Positions 49,201 through 59,579 of a stretch of 64,000 nucleotides of DNA are shown in pieces (within the stretch, counting starts at the first letter, position 1; each line of letters begins with the position of its first letter). A program made the translations under genes and the position numbers. The notes under the pieces are model-generated. The model ran no database searches and was not told the DNA's origin. It was given only the letters and a program-made list of their open reading frames with translations. Origin of the DNA: Tenodera sinensis (Eukaryota > Arthropoda > Insecta > Mantodea > Mantidae); the NCBI GenBank assembly GCA_030765045.1, contig CM060962.1, positions 216,945,155-217,009,154 of the forward strand, in the 5' to 3' direction.

Positions 49201-49973
49201 GAAGAACGATCAGCGAGTGGAGGATTTTTTCGGATGCCTTCTCTAATAAGGTTTTGATACAGCGGCCAATTGGCTTTTTGAAACTTCCACTTAGTATTGA
49301 AGGTGTATGTGCTTTTGAAACTATTCAAAGAAATTGTTATTGGTGAATGGTCACTGCCCAATAAACATGAATAGACAGACTAATTGAGTAATTCATAAAT
49401 TTCAGGTGAACAAATTGTTAAATCGATACTGCTTGATGTTCCATGAGCTAAGTTATAACGGGTTGGTTCTTTGGAATTGAGCATAATTAAGTCAAAATCG
49501 TGTAGTAATCGTTCTATTACCTTTCCTCTTCTGTCGGTATAACGACTTCCCCATAAGTTGTTGTGGCTATTGAAATCTCCCAATAATATGAAGGGTTTTG
49601 GTAGTTGATGGATTAAGTCAATTAAAACATCACTGAGGAGTGCATAGCTGTTTGGAATGTAGACATTACAGATGCAGATTGACGAGGGCAGATTTACTAC
49701 AATGGCTACTGCTTCCAAGTCTGTGATTAGTGGGATTTCCCTGGTAGTGAAGTTATGTTTTACGTACGTTGCCACACCTCCACTTGCATGAAGGGCGGTT
49801 GTACGATTTTTGTAGTATACTTTAAATTGTTTTAAATTGGAAACAAAAGTATTTTTAAAGTTTGTTTCTTGAAGGCAAATGACATCAGGTACATGGCGGT
49901 TGATTAGAAGTTGTAAGTATTAGATTTGTGGTTGAAAACCGTTAATATTCCACTGAATTATTGATGAGGCCAT
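46252..49973 (-). pseudogene. LINE ORF2 (endonuclease, reverse transcriptase, RNase H), disrupted
   Basis: Starts at ATG 49973-49971 (MASSIIQWNINGF). Endonuclease: QETNF, PFILLGDFNSHNNLWGS, SSIDLTICS and GSDHSPI, with catalytic Asn, Glu, Asp and His present, 49970-49340. Reverse transcriptase: SSGPDNIPYELLKQ near 48600, LDVEKSYDM near 48210, NGVPQGS near 48040 and YADDLIIVL near 47940. RNase H: KIFTDGSASKEGRG, SCEAFAIKEALLYI, FTDSLSVL and SHVGKTGNEAADEAA at about 47050-46690. C-terminal motif CANCD ... TIHHILIECP near 46440-46370. Lesions: stops near 49920, 49380, 48483, 48316 and 47190, and frameshifts near 47920, 47500 and 46550. It would nick target DNA and copy the LINE RNA by target-primed reverse transcription. 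Confidence 0.92.
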
Positions 49974-50013
49974 AGAGAAGAACAAAAAAAAATTACAAGT
50001 AGCTTTATGGTCA

Positions 50014-51603
50014 TTATTGTGTAAGATATGAAGATTCATCGCTTGAATATTCCATTGTTCTGTTTGCAGCCTTAAGTAGTTTTTTTACAATGCGCGTGCT
50101 TCTGTTTTTTATGCCACTATTAGGTAAGTGAGGGTGTAGTTTTTGAATTGCACGAGCTAAGCCTTCTAGGTCGTTTGTATAGTAAGCTGCAACTGAGGGT
50201 ACATCGGCAACCCTTATTGTGTTCTCAAAGAAACTTAGTAGTTGTAAATAATTGATTGGAAAGGAACTTGGTTCGGCTTCCATTACCTGTTTTACTGGTT
50301 GAAGTACTGCGTCTAATGACGTCTGTGTTTCCTTTTTAGGCCTCTTAGTTCGGTTAGGTTTAGATGTAGAAATCTATTTATTTGCACCAGATTGAATTGG
50401 AAGGTTCCGTTATTCATCAGTCCTGGTAGTTTCACTGCTGGTTAATGAAATTGGTCTTTTAAATCTGTGAGGTTGGGTTTCCATGTGAACAGGAGTTTTG
50501 GAGCTCTCTATCTCTGTAGAGAGACTAGATTCTGTGTTTGTTTCAGAGAGGTTAGAAGTAACTTGAATTTCATCTGGTCTGTCCACAGGATTTGTATCTT
50601 GGGTGCATCGGGAGGTGTTTTCCCTTACTGGAGATGAAGGTATGGATATGTTCTCGTCATCTATAGATTTTGATTTTGTAAATTTCTTGTTAAGAATGGG
50701 AAATTCAGAAGAATATAGATTTCCATCAGATGTGCTAGGGGAGAGATCATAAGGAGCACTTTCAGGTATTTGTTTGGTTTTAGGGCAGAACTTTGGTAAA
50801 TGTCCCTCACTTTTACAAAGAAAGCAGGAAGGAATGTCAGACGAAAGGTAAATAAAGTAATTTGTCCCATCATGTTGAATTTGAAGAATTTCAGGAAGCT
50901 TGTCAAAGTCTTCATTGTGGACGAACATCTGTCTTCGAAAGCTTAATATGTGAGAAAATCCTGGGATTGATAAACCAGCTCTGATTGGCGATATTTTTGA
51001 CATTACTCTTATGCCTAGTTTGCTTAATTCTTCTTCTAAAGTGTAATTAGGGATAACTGGACATACGTTGGACAGAATTACTCTTTTGTTCTTTGTTAGT
51101 AGGGGTCTGATTTCTAATAAGATATTATTGATGAGAATTTTGGAGTGCTTTGTGGTAATTTCTTCTGCATATTTTTCACTGGATAGGAAAATATAAATTC
51201 TTCCGTTTGATATACGGGAAACATAGCGTATATTGCTTGGGTTAATAAGTTTCCCTAGCGCAAGTATGTAGTCTTTTGTGGTAATGCCCTCATGAGATTC
51301 AATTACTATTGCCTGTTCTTTTGAAGGGTTTGACATAGTTATGTCGGAATAGCTTGGTTTTGTAGGTGGCACAATTTCATTAGTGGGAGATTTCTTTACT
51401 TCATTTGGATTTCTGTGTGTTTGGTTATTAGGAGTATCATTATCAGTGTTCAGTGATGTCATCTTTACGTTGTTAGAACTATTAGTATAAGTAACGTTGT
51501 TACATTCAGTATTGGTTACATTCAGGGTAGGACAGTCGATGTTAGCTGCATTTTCTTTCTTTAGGTTGGTATCGTTTTTCCTTCCTCTGTTAGAGGTGGC
51601 CAT
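50014..51603 (-). pseudogene. LINE ORF1 (Gag-like RNA-binding protein), disrupted
   Basis: The first 397 codons (51603-50410) are open. An Asn/Thr/Ser-rich N-terminus (residues 1-90) is followed by a folded region with RVILSNVCP and SHILSFRRQMFV (residues about 172-230). Then comes one zinc knuckle, Cys260-x2-Cys263-x4-His268-x4-Cys273, within CFLCKSEGHLPKFCP. After the stop at 50410, the tail continues in a shifted frame with another stop near 50385 and runs to 50014 (EAEPSSFPINYLQLLSFFEN, then YTNDLEGLARAIQKLHPHLP). The protein would coat the LINE RNA in the ribonucleoprotein. The initiator ATG at 51603-51601 is the first in the element. The ORF2 start lies about 40 bases downstream. Confidence 0.88.
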
Positions 51604-51834
51604 GCAAGCGATTCGCTTCTGTTTCTGTTATTTAGGTTATGCTAACACTAAAAAACAACGGAGTTGATTTTACAACTAAAATAAAATGAAGTAGAGGTAA
51701 GCCCCACTTCTTCCTTTACTCACAGTTGCTTCACATACCTTGCAGCATCATACTCAGTTGTCGTTTACACAGACGAAGTTTGATTTTGGATGATTACACA
51801 AAATTAAAGTGCAGAGTAATAACTTCACTCGTGT

Positions 51835-51980
51835 AGCTTTCCTACTGTCCACTTAATTCTTATGACGTGGAACAATCATTTTCGAAATTCAAGACACCTC
51901 ATCGTGACAATGGTCATTCTTCGAGCATGGAAAATGTAAGGAATCATGTGTTCGTATACTGCAACTCAACAGTATTTGGT
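51835..51980 (+). pseudogene. CGGBP1-like hAT remnant, 3' part beyond the LINE
   Basis: The plus frame reads CPLNSYDVEQSFSKFKT and then SSSMENVRNHVFVYCNS. This is the C-terminal hAT dimerisation segment (pattern P-L-x-S-x-D-V-E-x-S-F-S) and C-terminus of the same family as 44817-46105. In that family this segment follows within some 60 codons of where the 5' part is cut off, so the two parts are one gene split by the LINE. The sequence between 51706 and 51834 shows no clear frame. Confidence 0.8.
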
Positions 51981-53099
51981 GATCCTTTCCAAGAATGTCT
52001 GATGAGTACCATATACGTTTATATTAGTTCGGTCATTTATATCATTAAAATATTTTATTTATTTTAGCACATATGTTTTACCTTTTAGAACATTTTTTTT
52101 ACATTTTTAGCACATAAAAATAAATATTTTCGAAGTCTTTAGCACCTTAGCACATCATCGTGGAGCAGGAACACTGCTTCAAAGCTGATATCATCGTCGC
52201 AAGGCGAGAGTCGGTGCTTCAAACTGTAGTTCTCTTTGCAGTCCTACTATCCTGCTACCAGTTGCTCAGACAAAGTTCTAAGGAACAATCTTCTCTTGTT
52301 CATCTCCAGTCCATTTGCAATTGGTACATATTTTGAGCATTTATACCTGCTATATTTAGTATCTCTAATAACAGGTTCATCTTCTGTGCCACTTTCCTCT
52401 GTGTTGGAATTTTCTTCTCTTCTCTCGGATGGTAAATCACCTGCATCACTATCATTGTCTTCTTCACATTATTCATCTGGTTGCCCTTCACCGACATTGT
52501 CACTCTGTGGTAAAGAAAGAACTAATTCTAAGCCGTTTGGGTTGCTTAGATTATTTTGCGCGTTCCAGACATTGCAGAAAGAATTGCAAATGCTGAAATC
52601 CGCAGCACGATGACGGCTTATGAAAAAGCTGCATACATTGTCAATCAAGAACGTAATGAGAGCGGTGGTCTTTCAAAGTCAAAAGCTCAAAAGCGGTGCG
52701 GGAAAAACAGAGGGCTGGCACTTTCTGGATGCACCGCCACCCACGGAGGGTCATGAGGGACCATAATGAGGGATGAAACATTCTATCAACGCTCGTGAGC
52801 GCCAGTCTATTGGTCTGGGGCCTACTTTAGCCTCTATTCTAGGCGACGACCCGACATCTGTAGCGAAGACTCTACAGTTCGTCGCGGAAATTGGCTTCGA
52901 AAAACAGGTCTGACATGTGTTTTTAGCCTTTTAGATATCTTTCACATGTTTTAATGTATTAACTTTTTGAACCTCAGACTTGTTTTTCCTTTTAATTTAT
53001 GGTGGATTTTACATTTTAGACGTCTTATGACATTTTAAGGCTTTTATACAGTACATTTTACTATGTTATTTTAGCATTTTACCCATGTCGTCAAATTTT
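51981..53099. other. Unassigned region with a degraded acidic frame
   Basis: The minus strand at about 52520-52230 is open apart from one stop and encodes a Glu/Asp-rich stretch (NSNTEESGTEDEPVIRD, then KYVPIANGLEMNKRRLFL). It looks like the acidic N-terminal part of some transposase, but I cannot place it. The plus strand at 52556-52756 has a short frame with AYEKAAYIVNQERNE; function unknown. A GC-richer stretch at 52690-52910 matches nothing else here. AT-rich runs at 52030-52130 repeat TTTAGCACAT. Confidence 0.35.
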
Positions 53100-53330
53100 T
53101 ATTTTAACTAAGTGAGTGCGCTTTAAACTTTAACTATTGGTCCAAATGACCTCGTTGTCGACGGGCCGTTAAACCTCACATACTCACTCACTCACTCACT
53201 CACTCACTCACTCACTCACTCACTCACTCATCAGTGTCACCGCCTGCGGTGCCGTAGTAGTAAAAGCGGGCATTAAACACTACAAACAACAACACAACTC
53301 ACTCACTCACTCACTCACATTCTATCAGGA
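53100..53330 (+). repeat. SINE-like tail ending in CTCA tetranucleotide runs
   Basis: TTGGTCCAAATGACCTCGTTG and GACGGGCCGTTAAACCTCA precede a CTCA microsatellite (53182-53230, about 12 units). A second unit (CCGCCTGCGGTGCCGTAGTAG, GGGCATTAAACACTACAAAC) ends in another CTCA run (53298-53318). Two related short elements with the same type of simple-repeat tail placed in a row suggest non-LTR-type mobilisation. No tRNA head was found. Confidence 0.5.
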
Positions 53331-53589
53331 TGTAAATATGTGGGTAAAATGAATGTGAATCAGTATATCGTCATGTATGTTTTGTTAATGATAAAGTAAA
53401 TACAGCCCATAAATTCAAAAAACGTACTTCAGAATTTAACGCAGGAATTTAAAATTTTTAACGCATATAATTTTGTCTTGTGCTTTATTTTCGATCTTTG
53501 CTGTTCTGTGAGACGGATAGTGCGAGGTTGCCTTATACTTGGGACCGCCCAGTGAGTCAGTTGGGGAATTTAATGTTTTACCGGCATGG

Positions 53590-53665
53590 TGCCATGGTAG
53601 CTCAAATGGATGGAGCAACGACACTGCAAGTTGAAGCAGGAGGTCGGTTCTCATAGCCGCGCTCG
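53590..53665 (+). mobile_element. tRNA-like SINE head
   Basis: GGTAGCTCAAATGGATGGAG fits the D-arm/A-box of a tRNA, and GGTCGGTTCTCATAGCC, 40 bases on, fits the T-arm/B box. The following 100 bases to an A-rich stretch near 53730-53765 may be the SINE body. Confidence 0.55.
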
Positions 53666-53840
53666 TAAAAGTGCCCAGCTTACCATGGGTGCTTGTATGT
53701 TTGTAAATGTCTGTGTATACATGAGTAAAAATGAAAAAACATAAATGGAAAACAACAAAAGTGTAGGGATGGAAAGGCTTTAAAGCGGTCAAATTGCCAT
53801 TGAATTTTTCAGTCGGATTCTACCTTTATAACAATAACTA

Positions 53841-54352
<512 letters not shown>

Positions 54353-54412
54353 TTTAGGGTTTGGCCGGGCCGGGTCGAACTTAAGATCGTCGGCCCGTGC
54401 AGGCCTGTAATA

Positions 54413-54424
54413 TACACACACAGA

Positions 54425-54507
<83 letters not shown>

Positions 54508-54700
54508 ACACAGACAGACAGACAGACACAGAGAGAGACACACACACATATAGACACACACAGACAGACGCACAAATTCACACGCGGTCGTTTCTAAGAA
54601 TACCATAGATTCAGAGAGTCTAAAACATATGTTTTCGGTGAAATATCGATATCGAATATTCGGGTGGAATGGAATACCTACCTTCTCTACCATGTACGTG
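54413..54700 (+). mobile_element. Family X copy E (3' part only)
   Basis: After the CA run (about 54430-54503) the order matches copies A and C: TTTCTAAGAATA, ATTCAGAG, TTTTCGGTGAAATATCG, ATATCGAATATTCGGGT, and an end at AAAAGTAAAA. Sequence upstream of the CA run is not family X, so the copy is truncated and fused to the preceding AAT microsatellite and a short GC-rich stretch (54354-54412). Confidence 0.65.
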
Positions 54701-55195
54701 ATAAAAGTAAAATGGTTTGCCGTTCCGGTATTTTCATTGCATTAAGCTGACATTTTGTGGCACTGTTGATAAAAAAAAATTTACATGTTCATAACATTAA
54801 AGCAATTATGATTTTGTTCGTTGTTTTGCTTCTTTAGGTGGTAATAGTTACTGTCTTTGAGTTCTTTTTCTTTTTTTAACGAAAGTTACTCGAGACCATT
54901 GGTTTATATTCTAAACAGTCCACTCGTAATTCAGTACACGACGTATTAGGGAAACTCAAAAACCACATACCTACTGTTACTACCTGGGTATATACGTTAC
55001 GATGTCGGAACGTTTTCTCCCACACGATCTTTTTCATGCAGAACTGTTTACTGCTTTGAGGCTGGCGCAGTTATAAATGTTTAAATCTCACCTAGGCAAG
55101 AAATGTAGCTATAACCATGAACGGAAAATGATGTTGATCTTTGGTTACCATTCTATCGGATAGTTATCAAAGAGTCAAATAAGTGGTCCGCAACC
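54701..55195. other. Unassigned spacer
   Basis: No gene or shared repeat recognised. Confidence 0.4.
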
Positions 55196-55262
55196 CAGTG
55201 AGATAGCTTCGCGGTAAGGTGTGAGGCTTTGGGAGATCCGCAGTTTGATTTCTGGTGGTCCT
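55196..55262 (+). mobile_element. tRNA-like SINE head
   Basis: GATAGCTTCGCGGTAAGGTG (A-box region) and CCGCAGTTTGATTTCTGG (B-box region) at tRNA spacing. It has diverged from a functional tRNA in the acceptor and anticodon arms. Confidence 0.5.
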
Positions 55263-55407
55263 GTCCCTCTGACCTAGGGTTTTATCGCAGTTATCCCAGG
55301 TCGATAGGCGAACTGTAATTGGTTTTATATTTATGCATATTCCACTTAAAAGCATTTTAGTTACGATTTATTTTTTTCATTTTTAATATCTTTGTTAGAC
55401 CTTTGTA

Positions 55408-55484
55408 ACCGAGCTAGGTGGTGCCGGGGTAACGTGTGCGACTTGCATTCAGGAGCAAGTGGGTTCAGTCCCCGTCAACCGTGC
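55408..55484 (+). mobile_element. tRNA-like SINE head
   Basis: CCGAGCTAGGTGGTGCCGG, then GTAACGTGTGCGACTTGCAT, then GTGGGTTCAGTCCCCG, a good B box. A T-rich segment follows. Different in sequence from the 1009 family, so it is a separate SINE family. Confidence 0.55.
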
Positions 55485-55879
55485 ACTTTGACTTTTGTTT
55501 TTTGTTTTCCCCTCGTCACTTAGGCGTATGCTGGAGTATTTACTCTAATACCAGATTTTCTTTCCATCACTTCCACTTCATTCAATTCCTTCTCATTTTT
55601 CAAGTGTGCTTTTAGATTCGTGGTGTACGGCGGTGCCGGACAGATGACATGGATGCATGTGCAATGTAAAGAATATTCCGTGAGAAACTAGAGGGCTGCC
55701 AGGTCGAAGGGTCGCTTATTACCCTTTTCTGGTGGCTCCAATAGTGGGAAGAGTCATCATGCTTGCATGTTAGGGTGTTAGGACTTTACGCGTCTCAGTA
55801 ACCTGTCCGCCTGCAGCCTGTGACCTCCTGTGGTTCCCTCACTTCATCTCTTCCTCCTGGAGTAGTACGCGAGGTGTCC

Positions 55880-56022
55880 CCCTTCGTGGTCTACCCTTTA
55901 TTCTTTACCCTTTTAGATCTTTGTATGTTTATATTTTTATTATGTATTTTATTACTTGGTAGAGTGGAAGAGAAGACGTCAAGAGCTTAACCTCTTCTGT
56001 GGCAAATAAATAAATAAATTGT
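55880..56022 (+). mobile_element. Possible LINE 3' end with AAAT tail
   Basis: A T-rich stretch followed by GGTAGAGTGGAAGAGAAG, CTTAACCTCTTCTGTGGC and an AAAT run (56004-56019). This layout resembles the 3' UTR and tail of a common arthropod LINE. No coding part is attached, so the copy would be severely 5'-truncated. Confidence 0.35.
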
Positions 56023-56709
56023 GGGGTGATTTCTATAATTCCGCGCATTTTCTGTCATTAATTTCCTTCTGGTTTCATGAACGAAGGATCAGGTGAGAGG
56101 ATGGTGCGGCGAGGTGTGTGGCGGTGGAATTGGACTTCAGTAATTCTCCCTCCAGCGGAACCTCTACTTGGAAAGAAAGAAAGGCCTCTGTGGGTGATCA
56201 CACCGGCGCGGCGTCCGAATCTCCATCTGGAGACATTAGGCCCCCGCCTGGCCCTGAGGCTGCCACTGTGATCGTACTTGTGTCCTTAGCCTCACCCCTT
56301 CCTCTCGGAGGTTCAGGGTGTACAATAGGCCTCCTATGTGCTTCCGTGCAGAAATACTCCTTCCCATCTAACTTAATCTAAGTGGTGTGATTTCAGTAGT
56401 TCTTCCGAATCTCCAATACGATATTCAAAGTAAGCTCCGGCCTGCTCCGTATTAACTGAGTCATGCCTCGTCATTGCCCCTTTCAGCAATCTTCGTAAAA
56501 TTGTAAGTGATACATTTGCACTTTTAGCTCCAACTCATTTTATAGGTCTCCTCTAATAACACCACGGCAAACAGAAGGCTCTACTCGTATGTAAACCCTT
56601 AAAAGCAGTCACATTAGGCGTAATGTAAAGGTACAGGTATCTATGCGTTTTTCTCACGGAGAAAACGTAAGCAGCCAATTACTTCAAGGACAGCCTTAGA
56701 TAGACAGTA
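56023..56709. other. Unassigned, partly GC-rich spacer
   Basis: Overlapping plus-strand frames at 56077-56381 result from a GC-rich stretch (about 56100-56310). No domain is recognisable and no gene is called. Confidence 0.35.
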
Positions 56710-57035
56710 TAGACAAGGGGTACGGAGGGGAGACTTAGCACTACGACCAATGAAATCTTTTCTGCCTATGCCCCTTGACGGGCCCCTCCCTCCAAAATGG
56801 AGGGGTAAGGTGAGAGGATACGAAGGGTAATCGGACATGAGGAGAGACGACAGCAGAAGGTAGGGTCCCTAACAACTACAGATTTGAACTCCCGGTGGCA
56901 GCTCGTACTCCAACTCCTTTGTCAACTTGCAGGCTCCAGATCCCCCGGTGGACCCGGGACCAGGATTCACAGAGAGCAAGCACCTGCCATGTGCGCCGAA
57001 ACTCCTGCCAACACTTAGAGCCGTGAAACAACCAA
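56710..57035. repeat. Unnamed dispersed repeat R, copy 2
   Basis: Second copy of the repeat at 40880-41213, same orientation, with GGAGGGGTAAGGTGAGAGG, GAGACGACAGCAGAAGG, GGTGGCAGCTCGTACTCC and CCTGCCATGTGCGCCG. Landmarks are collinear with small indels. Family unknown. Confidence 0.7.
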
Positions 57036-57167
57036 GGAGATGAACGGCGAAGAAAAATGAGAAGTGAGATAAAATGTAGGGTCAGAAAATTCGGGGAATG
57101 TGACTATCCTTCCCAGCATTCCCCTATTGATCCGGGAAAACCCCTGAATAAAAGCCCATGGATCTGG

Positions 57168-57232
57168 AATTTTGGTCACGGGATTCGAACCCGCGAGCAT
57201 CACACTTTGCCGTAGTCATCTAATGATAGCCT
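57168..57232 (-). mobile_element. tRNA-like SINE head
   Basis: The reverse complement has GGCTATCATTAGATGACTA (A-box region) and CGGGTTCGAATCCCGTG, a perfect B box with a paired T-arm stem. It lies just downstream of repeat R copy 2 and may belong to the same composite element. Confidence 0.55.
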
Positions 57233-57235
57233 TAG

Positions 57236-57659
57236 TACAAATTCCAACATAATTACCGGAGTCTCCCTAATAGTTCTAAGGGATCTATACTGCAATGCAT
57301 TCAATGGTTTTTTATTTCCTTTTGCTCTTTTTCACACTTGTCATGAGGGACTTTGATGAGATATTTAAATTGAAGAACCCATTCAACCATTTACAACTAT
57401 CGTAATTTGAAAATTAATGGAAAAAGTTCAATTGATCTACAGAATGCTATATTATGTTGCTCGGTTCATACGAGAACACGTGGGAAAATGTAACAACCAC
57501 AGGAGTATCTACGTGTAGGTAACTCATTCTACTGTTGCGTCTACATCCCGACATCCTTTATTTTTTTATAAAGATATCCTACTTTTCTCAGTTTATTTCT
57601 TATTAGTCTTTTTGTGACAGTGAATGTTTAGATACACACAAAAGCATACATGTTCAAGG
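57236..57659. other. Unassigned spacer
   Basis: AT-rich; nothing recognised. Confidence 0.4.
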
Positions 57660-57727
57660 CTAGACTCCAACCCGCCGCTGTAAAGCACAAACCACCATGA
57701 GTAAGTGCATTAGCGAGCTCGACCAGG
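57660..57727 (-). mobile_element. tRNA-like SINE head
   Basis: The reverse complement contains CTGGTCGAGCTCGCTAATGC and GCGGCGGGTTGGAGTCTAG, positioned like the A and B boxes of a tRNA. The second box is degenerate, so support is moderate. Confidence 0.4.
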
Positions 57728-57889
57728 ACGACTGGAAGTGTTTTTTAGTCAATACAATGTTACTTCTGATTACCATGTAAAGAAATGCAATTCCTTGCGT
57801 ATAATGGGCCTGGTTGTGTTAAACTGCCTAACTGAAGTCTTTATCTGGGGCTCACAATTAATATCAGACAGCTTTAACCCTTTAAGACC

Positions 57890-58185
57890 GCCTCCATAGC
57901 GCAGTGGTAGCGCGCCTGCCTCTGGTGTGGAGGACCCGGATTCGATCCCCGGTACCGGCCTGGGGACTCTTGCCCAGCACGGGATACACTCAGCCTCGTA
58001 AGATCCCTTAGAGGCCAATTGAATAAAGAAGTAGCGGCCGCAGGTCGCGAAGACAGTATAACCGCTCGGTGGGAGGAGTGCTGACGATGTCCCACCCTTC
58101 GATTCTGCACCCCACTCATAACACCTGTAGTGGGCAGAGGTAGTGGAGGCAGCGGCCGGGCGGTGGGTCTGTTGCGCTGGGGTAT
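57890..58185 (+). mobile_element. tRNA-derived SINE, same family as 1009-1345
   Basis: GCCTCCATAGCGCAG, GGTAGCGCGCCTGCCTCTGG and GGATTCGATCCCCGGTACC give the tRNA head. The body matches with GGATACACTCAGCCTCGTAAG, AGTAGCGGCCGCAGGTC and CCTGTAGTGGGCAGAGG, and the copy ends at TTGCGCTGGGG. A deletion near 58015 removes part of the body present in the first copy. Confidence 0.87.
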
Positions 58186-58366
58186 TATAGTAATCATTTA
58201 GACGCTTGCGCTCATTTGTGTGTTTGTATTTATCTCAAGGTTGCCAACCTTTAAAGGTAAAACTATCCTACTGACCACTCAAAATTGTAGATTTGGATTC
58301 AAAATTATCGTACATCATAAACCAAATGCTACAACAATAAAAATATCAGCATTACACTTATGAAAA

Positions 58367-58850
58367 TTAAATGTATTGATGTTTATGGCATCTACTTACA
58401 ATATTGATGACCGCAACCAGGATTACAACTTTAGTACTTATGTTTCTGACATTATTCATCTGAAAGTTCATCTTTCTCAACTGTTGCAGCACTATAGGTA
58501 CAAATTTGATTTTGAGATAAACTTTAACATTTTCTCGGTGACTTGCAGATTTTCGGACCATCCACATTCCTTTACAGTTATCTAGCGCCAATGTGTTTCT
58601 AATTTTGTTTTTTATTAAACCCAGATTAGGAAAAACTCTTTCACAAGAAGCGTTTCTGTGGGTCAACGAAATCACTGATAATGCAATCTCCGCTAGTTCT
58701 TTGAAATCACTATTGCCACCAAGGTGACATGTTTAACAGCACTCCAGAAACTGCCAGGTTCAGGCGTGTTCTTTAATTCACACGGAATATCAATTTTTCT
58801 GAGCAGTGCCTTTTTCATTGAGATTACCAGTTCTGGGCACACTGGAAATA
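58367..58850 (-). pseudogene. hAT transposase C-terminal remnant
   Basis: Minus-strand pieces across a frameshift near 58735: LRKIDIPCELKN and EPGSFWSAVKH, then DFKELAEIALSVISLTHRNA and SCERVFPNLGLIKNKIRN. The last is the hAT dimerisation motif (L-x-H-x-N-A-x-x-E-R-x-F-S) in a zinc-finger/hAT family different from the two other hAT remnants in the window. The tail to 58367 is open but unrecognised. N-terminal parts were not found upstream. Confidence 0.7.
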
Positions 58851-59217
58851 AGAAAATAAAGGTTAGGAGGCTTAGCAGTATATGAAATGGTTGCCTTAGA
58901 GGGGTGGAGACAGGCCATGAGGGCAAAAGTGTTGTCGCTATTTATACTTAATTTCATTTCGCTGATATGACAAACCAGTGAAAATGATATTTCGCCGGTA
59001 TCGAATTATCATGCATTCAAATTATCGTACACCCCATAACTATCGTACGGGTTGGCAACCCAGATTTATCTACAGAAGTACAACATACACTTTTTCCCAT
59101 TTATTTGCCGCCTTTAAAATCTTAGGTCATATCTTTAACTTTGGAACAGTTTTATTGCTCAGATTGCGTAAGCTTCCACGGCCGGTGTCATAAAACATAG
59201 AAAGAATATTCGGGCTT
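58851..59217. other. Unassigned spacer
   Basis: Nothing recognised; a 71-codon plus-strand frame at 58978-59193 has no features of a gene. Confidence 0.4.
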
Positions 59218-59450
59218 GTGGGCCGTGGTCTAGTGGAAATCGTTCTTCCATACGTTTCGTTCGAAACTGCGTCAAACACCATCAGTGGTGTGACCGCAGT
59301 ACTCTGTTACTATCAGCGAACTGGTCACAACAGCTCCGATCAGTTCGGAGGGAATAATCCTGGGTAAATACAATTTACAACCCTCCAGACACGAATGAAA
59401 CCCGTGATCTCAGAACTTGCAGGTTAACACGCTAACCACGGACCATAGAC
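59218..59450. mobile_element. Two inverted tRNA-like heads facing each other
   Basis: Plus strand, 59218-59285: GGGCCGTGGTCTAGTGG, then TTTCGTTCGAAACTGC. Minus strand, 59450-59385: GGTCCGTGGTTAGCGTG, then CACGGGTTTCATTCGTG. Both have A-box and B-box-like motifs at tRNA spacing, with the 5' ends outward and transcripts converging. It may be two SINEs inserted head-on or one composite element of about 230 bp. Confidence 0.5.
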
Positions 59451-59579
59451 AGTCTGCAGAAGACCTGTGTTTGCATTTGTTTTATGTCAATCCACGTATT
59501 TCATCAACTTTTGAGGTTGCATTATGGCAAAGAATATACATACAATTTAAGGAAAAGGTTACAAGTTAGGGTAACTGTC

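Larger units (their letters stand above)
46106..51705 (-). mobile_element. Near-full-length non-LTR retrotransposon (I/Jockey-type with RNase H)
   Basis: On the minus strand, in order: about 100 bp 5' UTR, ORF1 with a CCHC knuckle, ORF2 with AP endonuclease, reverse transcriptase, RNase H and a C-terminal Cys/His motif, 3' UTR (46137-46251) and a poly(A) tail seen as 31 Ts at 46106-46136. Length is about 5.6 kb, normal for the group. The RNase H domain is typical of I, Nimb, LOA or R1-like clades and unlike Jockey proper; I favour an I/Nimb-like element, without certainty. It sits inside the CGGBP1-like hAT remnant. A possible target duplication is ACTTAATTCC beside the poly-T and ACTTCTTCC at about 51704-51712. 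Both ORFs are disrupted, so it is dead. Confidence 0.93.

Noticed and set aside
54354..54412. TTTAGGGTTTGGCC as telomere-type sequence
   Set aside because: Single occurrence with no tandem repetition of TTAGG or TTAGGG.
58978..59193. 71-codon plus-strand open frame
   Set aside because: Lies upstream of SINE heads with no recognisable domain; probably chance.
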